DNA from: Pseudonocardia humida
Lineage (GTDB): Bacteria > Actinomycetota > Actinomycetes > Mycobacteriales > Pseudonocardiaceae
NCBI RefSeq assembly: GCF_023898865.1
Contig: NZ_JAGSOV010000064.1
Coordinates: forward strand, 46,288 to 110,287
Direction of reading: 5' to 3'
DNA length: 64,000 nt
Within the stretch, counting starts at the first letter, position 1; every line of letters starts with the position of its first letter. Under the pieces are notes generated by a model. That model was given only the letters and a program-made list of their open reading frames with translations, searched no databases and had not been told where the DNA came from. Position numbers and translations under genes: made by a program. Shown piece after piece: positions 17,058-25,233 of this stretch.

Positions 17058-17098
17058 TTGACGTGCTCCCGAGATCGAGTGACTATGCGCTTAGTCAC
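17058..17098 (+). promoter_or_regulatory. putative promoter with overlapping palindromic operator
   Basis: A TTGACG box (17058-17063) is followed after 17 nt by GACTAT (17081-17086), acceptable as -35/-10. Overlapping the -10 is a perfect inverted repeat GTGACTA (17079-17085), 6-nt spacer, TAGTCAC (17092-17098). The next gene, at 17134, starts an SMP-30/LLM/TetR group, so the TetR protein encoded there is the best candidate to bind it. Position and symmetry are seen; binding is inferred. Confidence 0.55.
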
Positions 17099-17133
17099 CG
17101 AACCGCCGACGACGACGTACGGAACGAGGTCGG

Positions 17134-18042
17134 ATGATGCAGCGAGAGCAGGCGACCCGCGAGCCGGTGATCGTGCTGGAGGGCTACTCCTACCTGGAGT
17201 GCCCGCGATGGCACGACGGCAGGCTGTGGGTCTCGGACTTCTACACCGAACGGGTCGTCGCGACCGATGGTCGCGGCACCACCGACGTGGTGGCCGAGGT
17301 ACCCGGGCAGCCGTCCGGGCTGGGCTTCCTGCCCGACGGGCGCGCGCTCATCGTGTCGATGCGCGATCACCGCATCCTCCGCCGGGACGACTCCGGCGCG
17401 CTGACCGAGCACGCCGACCTGTCCGGAGCGGTCTCCGGCGTGCTCAACGACATGGTGGTCGACGAGCGGGGCCGCGCCTACGTGGGCAACTTCGGGTTCG
17501 ACCTGATGGGCGGCGCGCCGATCCGGTACACGACGCTGACCCGGGTCGATCCGGACGGCACCGTCACCACCGTCGCCGAGGACCTCGGCTTCCCCAACGG
17601 CATGGTGATCCTGCCCGGCGGGGTGCTGGTCGTCGCCGAGACGTTCGCCGGGCGGCTGTCCGCGTTCGACATCGGCGAGGACGGCGCGCTCGGCGACCGC
17701 CGGGTGTGGGCGCAGTTCGGAGACACCCCGCAGAGCGACGACGTCGGCGAGGTCGTGCAGCAGCTCGCGGTGGCCCCGGACGGCATCTGCGCCGACGCCG
17801 AGGGCGCGATCTGGGTGGCCGACGCGCTGCACGCCCGGGTGATCCGGGTGCGCGAGGGCGGCGAGGTCGTCGACGAGATCCCCACCGGGACCGGGGTCTT
17901 CGCCTGCATGCTCGGCGGCGACGACGGCCGCACGCTGTTCCTGTGCGCGGCGCCGTCCTTCGCCGAGCACGAGCGCCGCCCCGTCCGCGAGGCGCAGCTG
18001 CTGGCGGTCCGCGTCGACGTCCCGCACGCGGGCCTGCCCTGA
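17134..18042 (+). CDS. SMP-30/gluconolactonase-family protein
   Basis: A 302-residue six-bladed beta-propeller of the SMP-30/gluconolaconase/LRE family: YSYLECPRWHDGRLWVSDFY at the start contains the metal-ligand Glu (E18 of YLECPRW), later blades carry LNDMVVDERGRAYVGNFGFD with the conserved Asn-Asp, and DGICADAEGAIWVADAL with the catalytic-type Asp. These enzymes hydrolyse lactones (sugar or other) using one divalent metal. The gene starts a probable operon with an F420-type oxidoreductase and a TetR regulator, hinting at lactone hydrolysis after an oxidation step. Confidence 0.87.
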   Translation: MMQREQATREPVIVLEGYSYLECPRWHDGRLWVSDFYTERVVATDGRGTTDVVAEVPGQPSGLGFLPDGRALIVSMRDHRILRRDDSGALTEHADLSGAVSGVLNDMVVDERGRAYVGNFGFDLMGGAPIRYTTLTRVDPDGTVTTVAEDLGFPNGMVILPGGVLVVAETFAGRLSAFDIGEDGALGDRRVWAQFGDTPQSDDVGEVVQQLAVAPDGICADAEGAIWVADALHARVIRVREGGEVVDEIPTGTGVFACMLGGDDGRTLFLCAAPSFAEHERRPVREAQLLAVRVDVPHAGLP

Positions 18043-18096
18043 CCGGCCCCCCGTCCACCCGTCCACCCGTCCGATCCGAGCGAAGAGGAGGGGCAC

Positions 18097-19086
18097 GTGG
18101 AGGTGTCCTGCGCTTTCCCGACCGCACTCGATTCCCCGGACAACATCGCCGTCGCCGAGCAGCTGGGGTACGCGCGGGCGTGGGTCTACGACACCCCGCA
18201 GCAGAGCCCGGACGTGTGGATGACGCTCGCGCTGGCCGCCGAGCGGACCGAGCGGATCGGCCTCGGTCCGGGCGTCCTGGTCCCCAGCCTGCGCCACCCC
18301 ATGGTCAACGCCGCGGCGACGGCCACGCTGGCCGCGCTGGCCCCCGGCCGCGTCGTGGTCGCCTTCGGCACCGGGTTCACCGGCAGGCGCGCCATGGGCT
18401 ACCGCGCCATCACCTGGTCCTACATGCGGTCCTACATCCAGGCGTACCGCGGGCTGCTGCGCGGTGAGGTCGTGGAGTGGGAAGGCGCGAAGATGCGCAT
18501 GCTGCACCCCGACGGGCACGCCCCGGCCCGGCCGGTCGAGGTGCCCATCCTGGTCGGCGCCCTCGGGCCCAAGGGCCACCAGGTGGCCACCGAGCTCGGC
18601 GACGGGGTCTACGTGACCCTGCAGCTGCCCGAGTTCATCCGCGAGTACTCCTGGGTGCCCTACCTCGTGTGGGGCACCGTCCTCGACGAGGAGGAGGCGG
18701 TGGACGGCGAGCACGCGCGGACCGCGGGCGGACCCGGGTGGGCCCTGGCCTACCACGGCGCCTACGAGTTCGGCGGCCCGGACGCCGTCCGCGCGCTCCC
18801 GGGCGGCGCCGAGTGGATGGACGTCGTGGAGCGGGCCCCGCAGGACCAGCGGCACCTCGCCGTGCACCGCGGTCACTGCGTCGAGTTGGGCGAGGCCGAC
18901 CGCGCGGCGTGGGAGGCCGGCGGCCACGTGATGCTCAAGGACGTGACGATGACCGGCACCCGGGACGAGGTGCGGCGCAGGCTGGACGAGGTCGCCGCCC
19001 GCGGCGTCACCGAGGTCGTGTTCCAGCCCTGCGGGCCCGACCCGCGCCGCGAGCTGGAGCGGTTCCTCGACGCCGCGACGTCCTGA
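18097..19086 (+). CDS. LLM-class (F420/flavin-dependent) oxidoreductase
   Basis: A 329-residue TIM-barrel protein of the luciferase-like family. Seen: AEQLGYARAWVYDTPQQSPDVWMTLALAAERTERIGLGPGVLVPSLRHPMVNAAATATLAALAPGRVVVAFGTG pattern, with the family GTGF-like turn near residue 90, and a late segment GTRDEVRRRLDEVAARGVTEVVF. Members reduce or oxidise substrates with F420 or FMN. GTG 18097 follows a GAAGAGGAGG site. Lies 54 bp after the SMP-30 gene; the pair probably acts on one substrate. Cofactor choice cannot be decided by eye. Confidence 0.85.
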   Translation: MEVSCAFPTALDSPDNIAVAEQLGYARAWVYDTPQQSPDVWMTLALAAERTERIGLGPGVLVPSLRHPMVNAAATATLAALAPGRVVVAFGTGFTGRRAMGYRAITWSYMRSYIQAYRGLLRGEVVEWEGAKMRMLHPDGHAPARPVEVPILVGALGPKGHQVATELGDGVYVTLQLPEFIREYSWVPYLVWGTVLDEEEAVDGEHARTAGGPGWALAYHGAYEFGGPDAVRALPGGAEWMDVVERAPQDQRHLAVHRGHCVELGEADRAAWEAGGHVMLKDVTMTGTRDEVRRRLDEVAARGVTEVVFQPCGPDPRRELERFLDAATS

Positions 19087-19141
19087 CCCGCCGGCCGCCG
19101 CGGCTACGATCTGCGTCGCGAACCGGGGGAAGGGCGTCGGC

Positions 19142-19834
19142 ATGGCCAAGCGGCAGGCCCGCTTCACGCCGCAGGAGGTGACCGGCGACCAGCGCCTGCT
19201 GGACCACTCGCCGGAGCTCTGGCGCGACGGGTTCGGCGACGTCGCGCGCGGCCTGCTCGCCTCGGCCGTGCGCTGCTTCGCCGCCAACGGGTTCCACGCC
19301 ACCACCACCCGCGACATCTGCTCCGCGGTCGGCCTCAGCCCGGCCGCGCTCTACGTCCACTTCCCGTCCAAGGAGCTGGTGCTCTACGCGATCGCGCGCA
19401 CCGGCCACGAGAGCGCCCTCGCCGAGGTGCGCGCGGCCGCCGCCGAGCCCGCCGCCGACGCCGCGGCCAGGGTGCGCGCGGTCATGGCGCGCTTCACCGC
19501 GTGGCACGCTCGCCACCACGTGGCGGCGCGGGTGTGCCAGTACGAGCTGACCGGGCTCACCCCGCAGCACTACGACGAGATCCGCGAGCTGCGCCACCGC
19601 ACGACCGAGGTGTTCCGGGACGTCGTGCGGCGCGGTGTCGCCGACGGCTCGTTCCCGGCCACCGACGTCGACCGCGTGGTGCGCAGCATGCTGTCGCTCG
19701 GCATCGACCTGGTCCGCTGGTACCGGCTGGACGGGGCCGACTCGCCCGAGCAGATCGGCGCGTTCTACGCCGACCTCGCCCTGCGCATGCTGACCGCAGG
19801 TGCGCCCTCCGAGGGGCGTCCCGGCGGCGGGTGA
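19142..19834 (+). CDS. TetR-family regulator
   Basis: A 230-residue TetR protein. After a ~35-residue N-terminal extension (MAKRQARFTPQEVTGDQRLLDHSPELW), the HTH is plain: GLLASAVRCFAANGFHATTTRDICSAVGLSPAALYVHFPSKELVLYAIA. The ligand domain matches the TetR_C_33-like group (LTGLTPQHYDEIRELRHRTTEVF). It is the third gene of the SMP-30/LLM group and its likely operator is the palindrome at 17079-17098. Confidence 0.9.
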   Translation: MAKRQARFTPQEVTGDQRLLDHSPELWRDGFGDVARGLLASAVRCFAANGFHATTTRDICSAVGLSPAALYVHFPSKELVLYAIARTGHESALAEVRAAAAEPAADAAARVRAVMARFTAWHARHHVAARVCQYELTGLTPQHYDEIRELRHRTTEVFRDVVRRGVADGSFPATDVDRVVRSMLSLGIDLVRWYRLDGADSPEQIGAFYADLALRMLTAGAPSEGRPGGG

Positions 19835-19848
19835 CCGCGCGGTCGTGC

Positions 19849-19874
19849 GGCCGCCCGCCACGTGGCGGGTGGCC
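19849..19874. terminator. palindromic stem between convergent genes
   Basis: GGCCGCCCGCCAC (19849-19861) is nearly self-complementary to GTGGCGGGTGGCC (19862-19874): an 8-bp core CCCGCCAC/GTGGCGGG plus GGCC arms with one mismatch, with no loop beyond the turn. It sits between the TetR gene and the opposite-strand MORN-repeat gene and probably ends both transcripts. Confidence 0.5.
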
Positions 19875-19917
19875 CCCCGAGCTGCGCATGATCGTCGGTG
19901 TCGCCGCACGCGCCGCA

Positions 19918-20268
19918 TCAGTCGTAGCGCTTGGACTCCAGGACCGTGCCGTCCTCGGCCCACCGGCGCACGGCCACCCAGTTCCCCGCGTCGTCGAACT
20001 CGCGCTCCTCGGCCAACCTGCCGTTCGGGTGCCACCGCCGGCTCGTCCCCCGCACCACGCCGTTGTCGAGCGGGATCTCCCGGCGCAGCGTGCCGTCCGG
20101 GTACCAGGCCCGCTCGACCCCGTGCTGGCGCCCGCCGACCACCGGCTTGACCGCGACGACGGTGCCGGCACGGTCGGTCACCACGATCTCACCGGTGAAC
20201 AGCTCGCCCCGGTGCGTGTAGTGGGTGCCGTCCTCGTTGAGGTCGGTCTCCTCGATGTTGATCCGCAT
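19918..20268 (-). CDS. MORN-repeat (YwqK-like) probable immunity protein
   Basis: A 116-residue protein made of toxin-antitoxin-type MORN_2 variants, each with a G-x-x-x-W/Y-x-x-(D/N)G-x-L pattern: YTHRGELFTGEI, GVERAWYPDGTLRREIPL, GTSRRWHPNGRLAEEREF, AVRRWAEDGTVLESKRY. This is the repeat found in Bacillus YwqK, the partner of the YwqJ toxin. It starts 3 bp after the stop of the large toxin gene, whose C-terminus is a YwqJ-like deaminase, so it is read as the cognate immunity protein. No signal peptide; cytoplasmic action would neutralise the toxin before secretion. Confidence 0.8.
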   Translation of the reverse strand: MRINIEETDLNEDGTHYTHRGELFTGEIVVTDRAGTVVAVKPVVGGRQHGVERAWYPDGTLRREIPLDNGVVRGTSRRWHPNGRLAEEREFDDAGNWVAVRRWAEDGTVLESKRYD

Positions 20269-20271
20269 CGC

Positions 20272-23200
20272 CTACTCCGGGATCGGGCCGCTCGGGTCGG
20301 GTGGGAAGGAGTCGAACCGGCCCGCGTTGCTCGGCGTCCCGCTCAGCAGCGTCGAGCAGTTCACGCAGCACGGCTTGGGGATGATCCCACTTCTGCGGAA
20401 CGGGTCCATGTTGTCGACCCGCAGATCGCCGAACACCGAGGCGTCCGCGTCGCGGCCGCGCTGCCACAGCAGCTCGTTGACCGCCTTGATCTCGGCGTGG
20501 CCGAGGGGCTGGCTGGGGTGCGGGTACTCGTACTCGCGGGGGTCCACCGTGCCGTCCCGGTTGGTGACCCGGTACGGGCCACCCTCGCGCAGCTCGGCCA
20601 GCCGCTGTCCGAGCAGCGGGTGCACCCGGTCCGGCGGGATGACGTCGTCCGCCGTGCCGTTGACGCCCTCGAAGACCTCCCCGGTCCGGCGGTCGATCGC
20701 GACCGACGACACCGGACCGAGATCGTCGCGCGTGAGGTCCGACCCGCGGATCGCCTCGGCCCGCTGCAGGGTCAGGTCGCGGAGGTAGTCGTTGACCGGG
20801 CGCCCGTCGACGGTGTCGATGAGGCCGTCGGGACCGCGCGTCCAGGGCTCGGGCAGCGACCCGAGCCGCTGCGTGGTGGGGCCGACCGGGGCGTCGGCGA
20901 GGGCCGCGGCGCCGTCGGGGTCGGGGGCGTCGGCCTGGTCGCCGCCATCCGCTCGATCGCCGACCTCCGCCTGGTCCGGGGCCTCCGCCTGGTCCGGGGC
21001 CTCCGCCTGGTCCGGGGCGTCGGTCTGGTCCGGGGCGTCGGCGCTGTCTCGTGCGTCGGCACCGTCTCGTGCGTCGGCACCGTCTCGGCCGTCCGCACCG
21101 TCCCCGGCATCCAGGACGCGCGGGCCTGCCGGTCCGTCGCCCCGCGGACCCGGTCCACCCGCGTCGCCGCCCAGCGGCCCGCCGGGACCGCGTCCGACCG
21201 GCGGGTCACCGCCGCCGCGCGGCGGTCCGTCGCCCCCGGGACGGTCGGGTCCGATCCCGCCGCTGCCGCCGCCTTCAGGTCCGCGGCCACCGGGCGGACC
21301 GCCGGTGTCCGGACCCCGACCGCCGGGCCCGCCGTTGCCGTCCTGCACGGCGTTGGGGCCGTCCGGGGCGCGGCCGCCGGGTGGCTCCGGGTCGAACCGC
21401 CCGGCCCCCGGCCCGAACCCGGGCTCGGTCGGGCGGCCGACGGGCACCTCCGCCGGTACCCGCGCGGCGCCGGCGCCGACCAGCTCGGGCTGCCGCGCAC
21501 CGGCTCCCTCGGTGCCCCGGCCACCGCCGGGCGGCGGGGCATCCGCCGCCGCGGCCACGGCCGGGGTCTCCCGGCGCGGTGGGACGTCGTCGGGGCTCGC
21601 CGCGGCGACAGCGCCGCCCTGGCCGTCCCGAGGCGGCGGGACGGCATCGGCACCCGCCGCCACCGCCGGGGTGTCGGGCCGGGCAGGTGGTGCGTCTGCG
21701 CCGGCTGCCGTTGCCGGGGTGTCGGGTCGGGTGGGTGGTGCGTCTGCGCCGGCTGCCGTTGCCGGGGTGTCGGGTCGGGTGGGTGGTGCGTCGGCGCCCG
21801 TCGCCGGACTGTCCGGTCGCGGCGGAGCATCGCCGGTGGCTGCCGGACCGTCCGACCGGTCGGGTCCGCGGTCGGCCTCGACCGCCACCGCCGCGTCGTC
21901 GGGGCGGTCGGGCCCGTCGGCGGCTTCCGGCCGGGCGGGCGGGCCATCCGCGGCCGCCCCCGCACCGTCGGGTCCACCCGGCGCCCTGTCCGTCTCGGCC
22001 ACCGCCGAGCCGTCAGGCACACCGGACCCACCGTCGCCGACCACGCCCGGAGCCTCCGGACGCACCGGCACGCCGTCGCCGCCGCGGGGACCCGCGTCGA
22101 CCTCGGCCACCGCCGCCGGACTCTCCGGAGCGCCGGGCCCAGCCGGCTCGGCCGGCCGGGCGGGCGGGGCGTCCGCGGCCCCCGCGGCGGGCGGACCGCC
22201 TGCCTCGGAGATCGCGTCGCTGATCGTCGGACCACTCGAGGGCGGTTCGACCCGCGGTGTCTCCACCCGCGGCGGGTCGACGTGGGTGGGCGGGAGGTCG
22301 GTGGGGGGCAGGTCGACGGACGGGATCTCGAGGCCGCGGATGCGGTTGAGCGCGCCCTGGGCGGTGTCGGACACGCTGGGCAGCCGGCCGATGAACTCCC
22401 CGGCCCGGACGAGGCCCGTGCCGGCGTTGGCGATCGCCCCGACCCGGCTGGTGGCGGCCGCGGCCCCACCGCCGCGCAGCGCGGCCCCCGCGCCCTTCGT
22501 CCCGAGGACCGCGGAGATGACGTTGAAGGACACCATCCCGGCCGCGCGGGCGTTGTCCTGGCCCCACGTGTCGTAGGCGATCAGGCCCTTCCCGGCCTCG
22601 ACGACGAGGCCGGTGAGCGTGCCCCGCGGGATGCCAGGGAGGTCGACGAAGTTGTTGATGGTCCCGACGGGGGTCAGGGCGAGCGCGAACATCCCCAGCC
22701 CGGTCCACGCCGTCCCCGCGGTCTCCCAGCTCCACTGGCCGTCGGAGTAGCCGATGAGCGCGCCCAGCCCCACGACCGCCTCCACGGCGGCGTCCCCGAA
22801 CCCGCCGAAGAAGGCCGCGGCGTCGCCCAGGAACCCGCGGTCGGCCTGCTCCGCGCTGCCCCACGCCAGCCCGCCGTCCTGCTGGAGGGCGGCGTCGAGG
22901 GTCTCGCGCGTGTAGCCGTACTCGTTCGGGTCGACCACGCCGTCGCCGTTGTCGGCGACGAACCGCCGGTCGGTGTACAGCGCCAGGATGGCGTTCGCGC
23001 ACCGGCGCTCGGCGTCCCCGAACTCGGCCACCGCGGCGTTGACGTCGTTCAGCATCTGGTTGTGCCGGTCGACCAGGCCCTGGTCGTCGCGCCACTCGGG
23101 GTCCGCGCCGGGCCCGTTGACGAAGTCCAGCGCCTGCGTCCGCAGGGCCGCCAGGCGGGCCTGGATCGCGGCGACCTCGGTCGCGTACGTCGTCAGCGCC

Positions 23201-23439
23201 GCGGCCGCGGCGGTGAAGTCCTCGCCGACCGAGGCGCTGACCGTCGCGACCGGCCCGGTCGCCGCGAACAGCCGGCCGGCCTCGGGCGCCGAGTAGTGCG
23301 TGGCCAGCGCCTGCCACCCGCTGTGCACCCGGCTGCCGGTGTCCGCGAACGCGGTCCCGACGCCTCCGAGCGATCGCGCGTGCTCGCCGAGCAGGCCCAT
23401 GTCGCCCGCGATCTGCGGGATCTGCCCCGGATTGATCAT
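20272..23439 (-). CDS. large polymorphic toxin with C-terminal YwqJ-like deaminase domain
   Basis: A 1055-residue protein; ATG 23439 has GGGGAG 6 nt upstream. Residues 1-105 are helical, WXG100/ESX-substrate-like (contains HSGWQAL), without a Sec signal. Residues ~205-365 hold a hydrophobic glycine-rich pretoxin/helper region. Residues ~375-850 are a Pro/Ala/Asp/Gly-rich linker with tandem repeats. The last ~200 residues match the YwqJ-like deaminase: H981-A-E983 (GHAEIKAVNELLW) and PCCVNC (1023-1028), the zinc and catalytic sites of the cytidine-deaminase fold. Two similar N-x-D-G-x-V-D-P-x-E-Y motifs (164-174, 960-970) look EF-hand-like. Likely exported by a type VII system encoded elsewhere and active on nucleic acid or nucleotides; the immunity gene follows directly. 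Confidence 0.85.
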   Translation of the reverse strand: MINPGQIPQIAGDMGLLGEHARSLGGVGTAFADTGSRVHSGWQALATHYSAPEAGRLFAATGPVATVSASVGEDFTAAAAALTTYATEVAAIQARLAALRTQALDFVNGPGADPEWRDDQGLVDRHNQMLNDVNAAVAEFGDAERRCANAILALYTDRRFVADNGDGVVDPNEYGYTRETLDAALQQDGGLAWGSAEQADRGFLGDAAAFFGGFGDAAVEAVVGLGALIGYSDGQWSWETAGTAWTGLGMFALALTPVGTINNFVDLPGIPRGTLTGLVVEAGKGLIAYDTWGQDNARAAGMVSFNVISAVLGTKGAGAALRGGGAAAATSRVGAIANAGTGLVRAGEFIGRLPSVSDTAQGALNRIRGLEIPSVDLPPTDLPPTHVDPPRVETPRVEPPSSGPTISDAISEAGGPPAAGAADAPPARPAEPAGPGAPESPAAVAEVDAGPRGGDGVPVRPEAPGVVGDGGSGVPDGSAVAETDRAPGGPDGAGAAADGPPARPEAADGPDRPDDAAVAVEADRGPDRSDGPAATGDAPPRPDSPATGADAPPTRPDTPATAAGADAPPTRPDTPATAAGADAPPARPDTPAVAAGADAVPPPRDGQGGAVAAASPDDVPPRRETPAVAAAADAPPPGGGRGTEGAGARQPELVGAGAARVPAEVPVGRPTEPGFGPGAGRFDPEPPGGRAPDGPNAVQDGNGGPGGRGPDTGGPPGGRGPEGGGSGGIGPDRPGGDGPPRGGGDPPVGRGPGGPLGGDAGGPGPRGDGPAGPRVLDAGDGADGRDGADARDGADARDSADAPDQTDAPDQAEAPDQAEAPDQAEVGDRADGGDQADAPDPDGAAALADAPVGPTTQRLGSLPEPWTRGPDGLIDTVDGRPVNDYLRDLTLQRAEAIRGSDLTRDDLGPVSSVAIDRRTGEVFEGVNGTADDVIPPDRVHPLLGQRLAELREGGPYRVTNRDGTVDPREYEYPHPSQPLGHAEIKAVNELLWQRGRDADASVFGDLRVDNMDPFRRSGIIPKPCCVNCSTLLSGTPSNAGRFDSFPPDPSGPIPE
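20955..21110 (-). repeat. 18-nt (DQAEAP) and related short tandem repeats in the toxin linker
   Basis: Within the toxin gene the segment encodes D-Q-A-E-A-P units repeated three times almost identically (18-nt unit), preceded by D-G-A-D-A-R and D-S-A-D-A-P variants. The acidic hexapeptides sit just before the deaminase domain. Such repeats expand and contract by slippage, so linker length probably varies between strains. Confidence 0.75.
21660..21806 (-). repeat. 48-nt tandem repeats encoding a 16-residue Pro/Ala unit
   Basis: A 48-nt unit coding for a (G)-A-D-A-P-P-(T/A)-R-P-D-T-P-A-T-A-A type 16-mer is present about three times with few changes, flanked by more diverged copies. Two central copies are nearly identical at the DNA level, which implies recent duplication inside the toxin linker. 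Confidence 0.8.
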
Positions 23440-23647
23440 GCGGTCACTCCCCGTCGACCTCCGTGCGGCACCGCCCCGTCGGTGCGCACCGGTCACTCGT
23501 CGACACGCACCGTGGAGCCGACGCGTTCAACGCTCACCCGCCGCCGTCCGGGTGACGTGCGCGACGGTTGATCGCTGAGCGTGATCCCGGATTGCGACGA
23601 TCGGTCACGACCACCGAACGGCGGAGGCCGAGGTGATCCGCACCCAC

Positions 23648-25129
23648 TCAGGGAACACGTGCAGGGGCCGGCGCCGACCTCGGGATCCAGCGCAGGGTGA
23701 GGGCGGCGAGCGCGATGTGCAGGACGCCGGCTACCGCCGCCACGCCGTGCAGGCCGGTGACGAACGCCGTCGTCGCCTGCTCGGCGGTCGCCCGCGTGAG
23801 GCCCGGGAGCTGGAGCGTCTCGTCGAGGGTCGGGGCCGCGGCCGGCCCGTGGAGTCGGAAGAGCAGGGCGGCGAGGGAGCCCAGGAGCGCGATGCCGAGG
23901 GCGTTGCCGATCTCGTTGCTGGTCTCCGCGATCGCCCCCGCCGAGCCGGCCCGGTCGACGGGGACGGCACCGACGGCGGTGTCGGCGACGACCGCGAAGG
24001 AGATGCCGTAGCCGACGCCCGCGACGACGGTGGAGGCGATGTACCAGCCGATGCCGCCGGTGGTCGTGGTGGGGAGCAGCAGCAGGAGACCGGCGGCGAT
24101 GCAGGAGTGGCAGACGAGGAGCGCGGCTCGCTTGCCGACGCGGTCGACCGCGAACGGCGTGACGATGCAGCTGGCCGTGAGGACCGCGGCGCCGGGAAGG
24201 GCGAGGAGGGCCGCGTCCAGGACCGGTAGGCCGAGGACGGACTGCAGGTAGACGCCCGCCAGGTACGCGGCCGCCGACCACGCCGCCAACGGCAGCAGGC
24301 CGGTGGTGATCGCCAGCGCGAAGACCCGGTCGCCGAACAGCGAGAAGTCCACCAACGGGTGCTCGAGGTGGCGCTGGCGTCGGGCGAACCACACCAGCAG
24401 CACCACGCCCGCGACCCCCACGAGAACCGGGGCGACCGTCAGCCCTTCGGTGGCGGCCTGCTTGATGCCGTAGATCGTGAGCAGCAGGCCGACGGCGGAA
24501 CCGACGACGCTGGGGGCGTCGATCCGCCCCGGACGGGTCGCGCGCACCTCGCGGAGCAGGACCGGCGCCAGGACGAGGAACAGGGCGAGGACGGGAAGGT
24601 TGATCAGGAAGACCGATCCCCACCACCACCGGGCCAGCAGGACGCCGCCGAGTACCGGGCCGATGGCGAACCCGGCGGCGAACGCGGCGGCGAAGACGCC
24701 GATGGCCCGCGCCCGCCGTCGCGGGTCGGCGAACAGCTCGCTGAGCACCGCCAGCGCCGACGGCAGGAGGGTCGCCCCGGCCACCCCCATCAGCGCACGG
24801 GCGGCGATGAGGAGCTCCGGGCTCGGCGCGAACGCGGCGGCGGCCGAGCCGATGCCGAACACGCTCGTCCCGATCATGAGCAGCCTGAGCCGGCCGTACC
24901 GGTCGCCGATGGTGCCGAACGCGATCAGCAGGGAGCCGACGGCGAAGCCGTAGCCGTCCAGGATCCACAGGGCCTGGTCGGCGGTCGGGGTGAGGGCCCG
25001 GCTGATCCGGGGCATCGCCAGGAACAGGATCGACCCGTCCATGGAGACCAGCAGGACGGGCCCGAGGATCACCGCGAGCCCGAGCCAGGCGCGCGGGCCG
25101 GGGGAGTCGTGGGCGTGCTGTCGAGGCAT
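23648..25129 (-). CDS. MFS drug exporter, DHA2 (14-TM) family
   Basis: A 493-residue transporter with about 14 hydrophobic segments. Motif A-like FGTIGDRYGRLRLL lies between TM2 and TM3 and the antiporter motif C (GFAIGPVLGGVLLARWWWGSVFLINLPV) in TM5 region, as in EmrB/QacA-type multidrug exporters; the start segment VLLVSMDGSILFLAMPRI is also typical. ATG 25129 is preferred over an in-frame ATG at 25198, which would add 23 residues with no homology and reach close to the divergent gene. It is divergent from an XRE/MmyB-type regulator that probably represses it. Confidence 0.9.
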   Translation of the reverse strand: MPRQHAHDSPGPRAWLGLAVILGPVLLVSMDGSILFLAMPRISRALTPTADQALWILDGYGFAVGSLLIAFGTIGDRYGRLRLLMIGTSVFGIGSAAAAFAPSPELLIAARALMGVAGATLLPSALAVLSELFADPRRRARAIGVFAAAFAAGFAIGPVLGGVLLARWWWGSVFLINLPVLALFLVLAPVLLREVRATRPGRIDAPSVVGSAVGLLLTIYGIKQAATEGLTVAPVLVGVAGVVLLVWFARRQRHLEHPLVDFSLFGDRVFALAITTGLLPLAAWSAAAYLAGVYLQSVLGLPVLDAALLALPGAAVLTASCIVTPFAVDRVGKRAALLVCHSCIAAGLLLLLPTTTTGGIGWYIASTVVAGVGYGISFAVVADTAVGAVPVDRAGSAGAIAETSNEIGNALGIALLGSLAALLFRLHGPAAAPTLDETLQLPGLTRATAEQATTAFVTGLHGVAAVAGVLHIALAALTLRWIPRSAPAPARVP

Positions 25130-25233
25130 GCCGGGGACGGTCCGGCCGGACGCGACCGGCAGCCACCCCCCGGCTGTGGGTAGACCCGGCAGGTGCACGC
25201 ACCGGCGCGCCGGAGCGGCCTAGCCTCGATGCC

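Noticed and set aside
19501..23571. 1356-codon plus-strand open frame opposite the toxin
   Set aside because: The repeats in the toxin linker keep several frames open; no domain, start or ribosome site support it.
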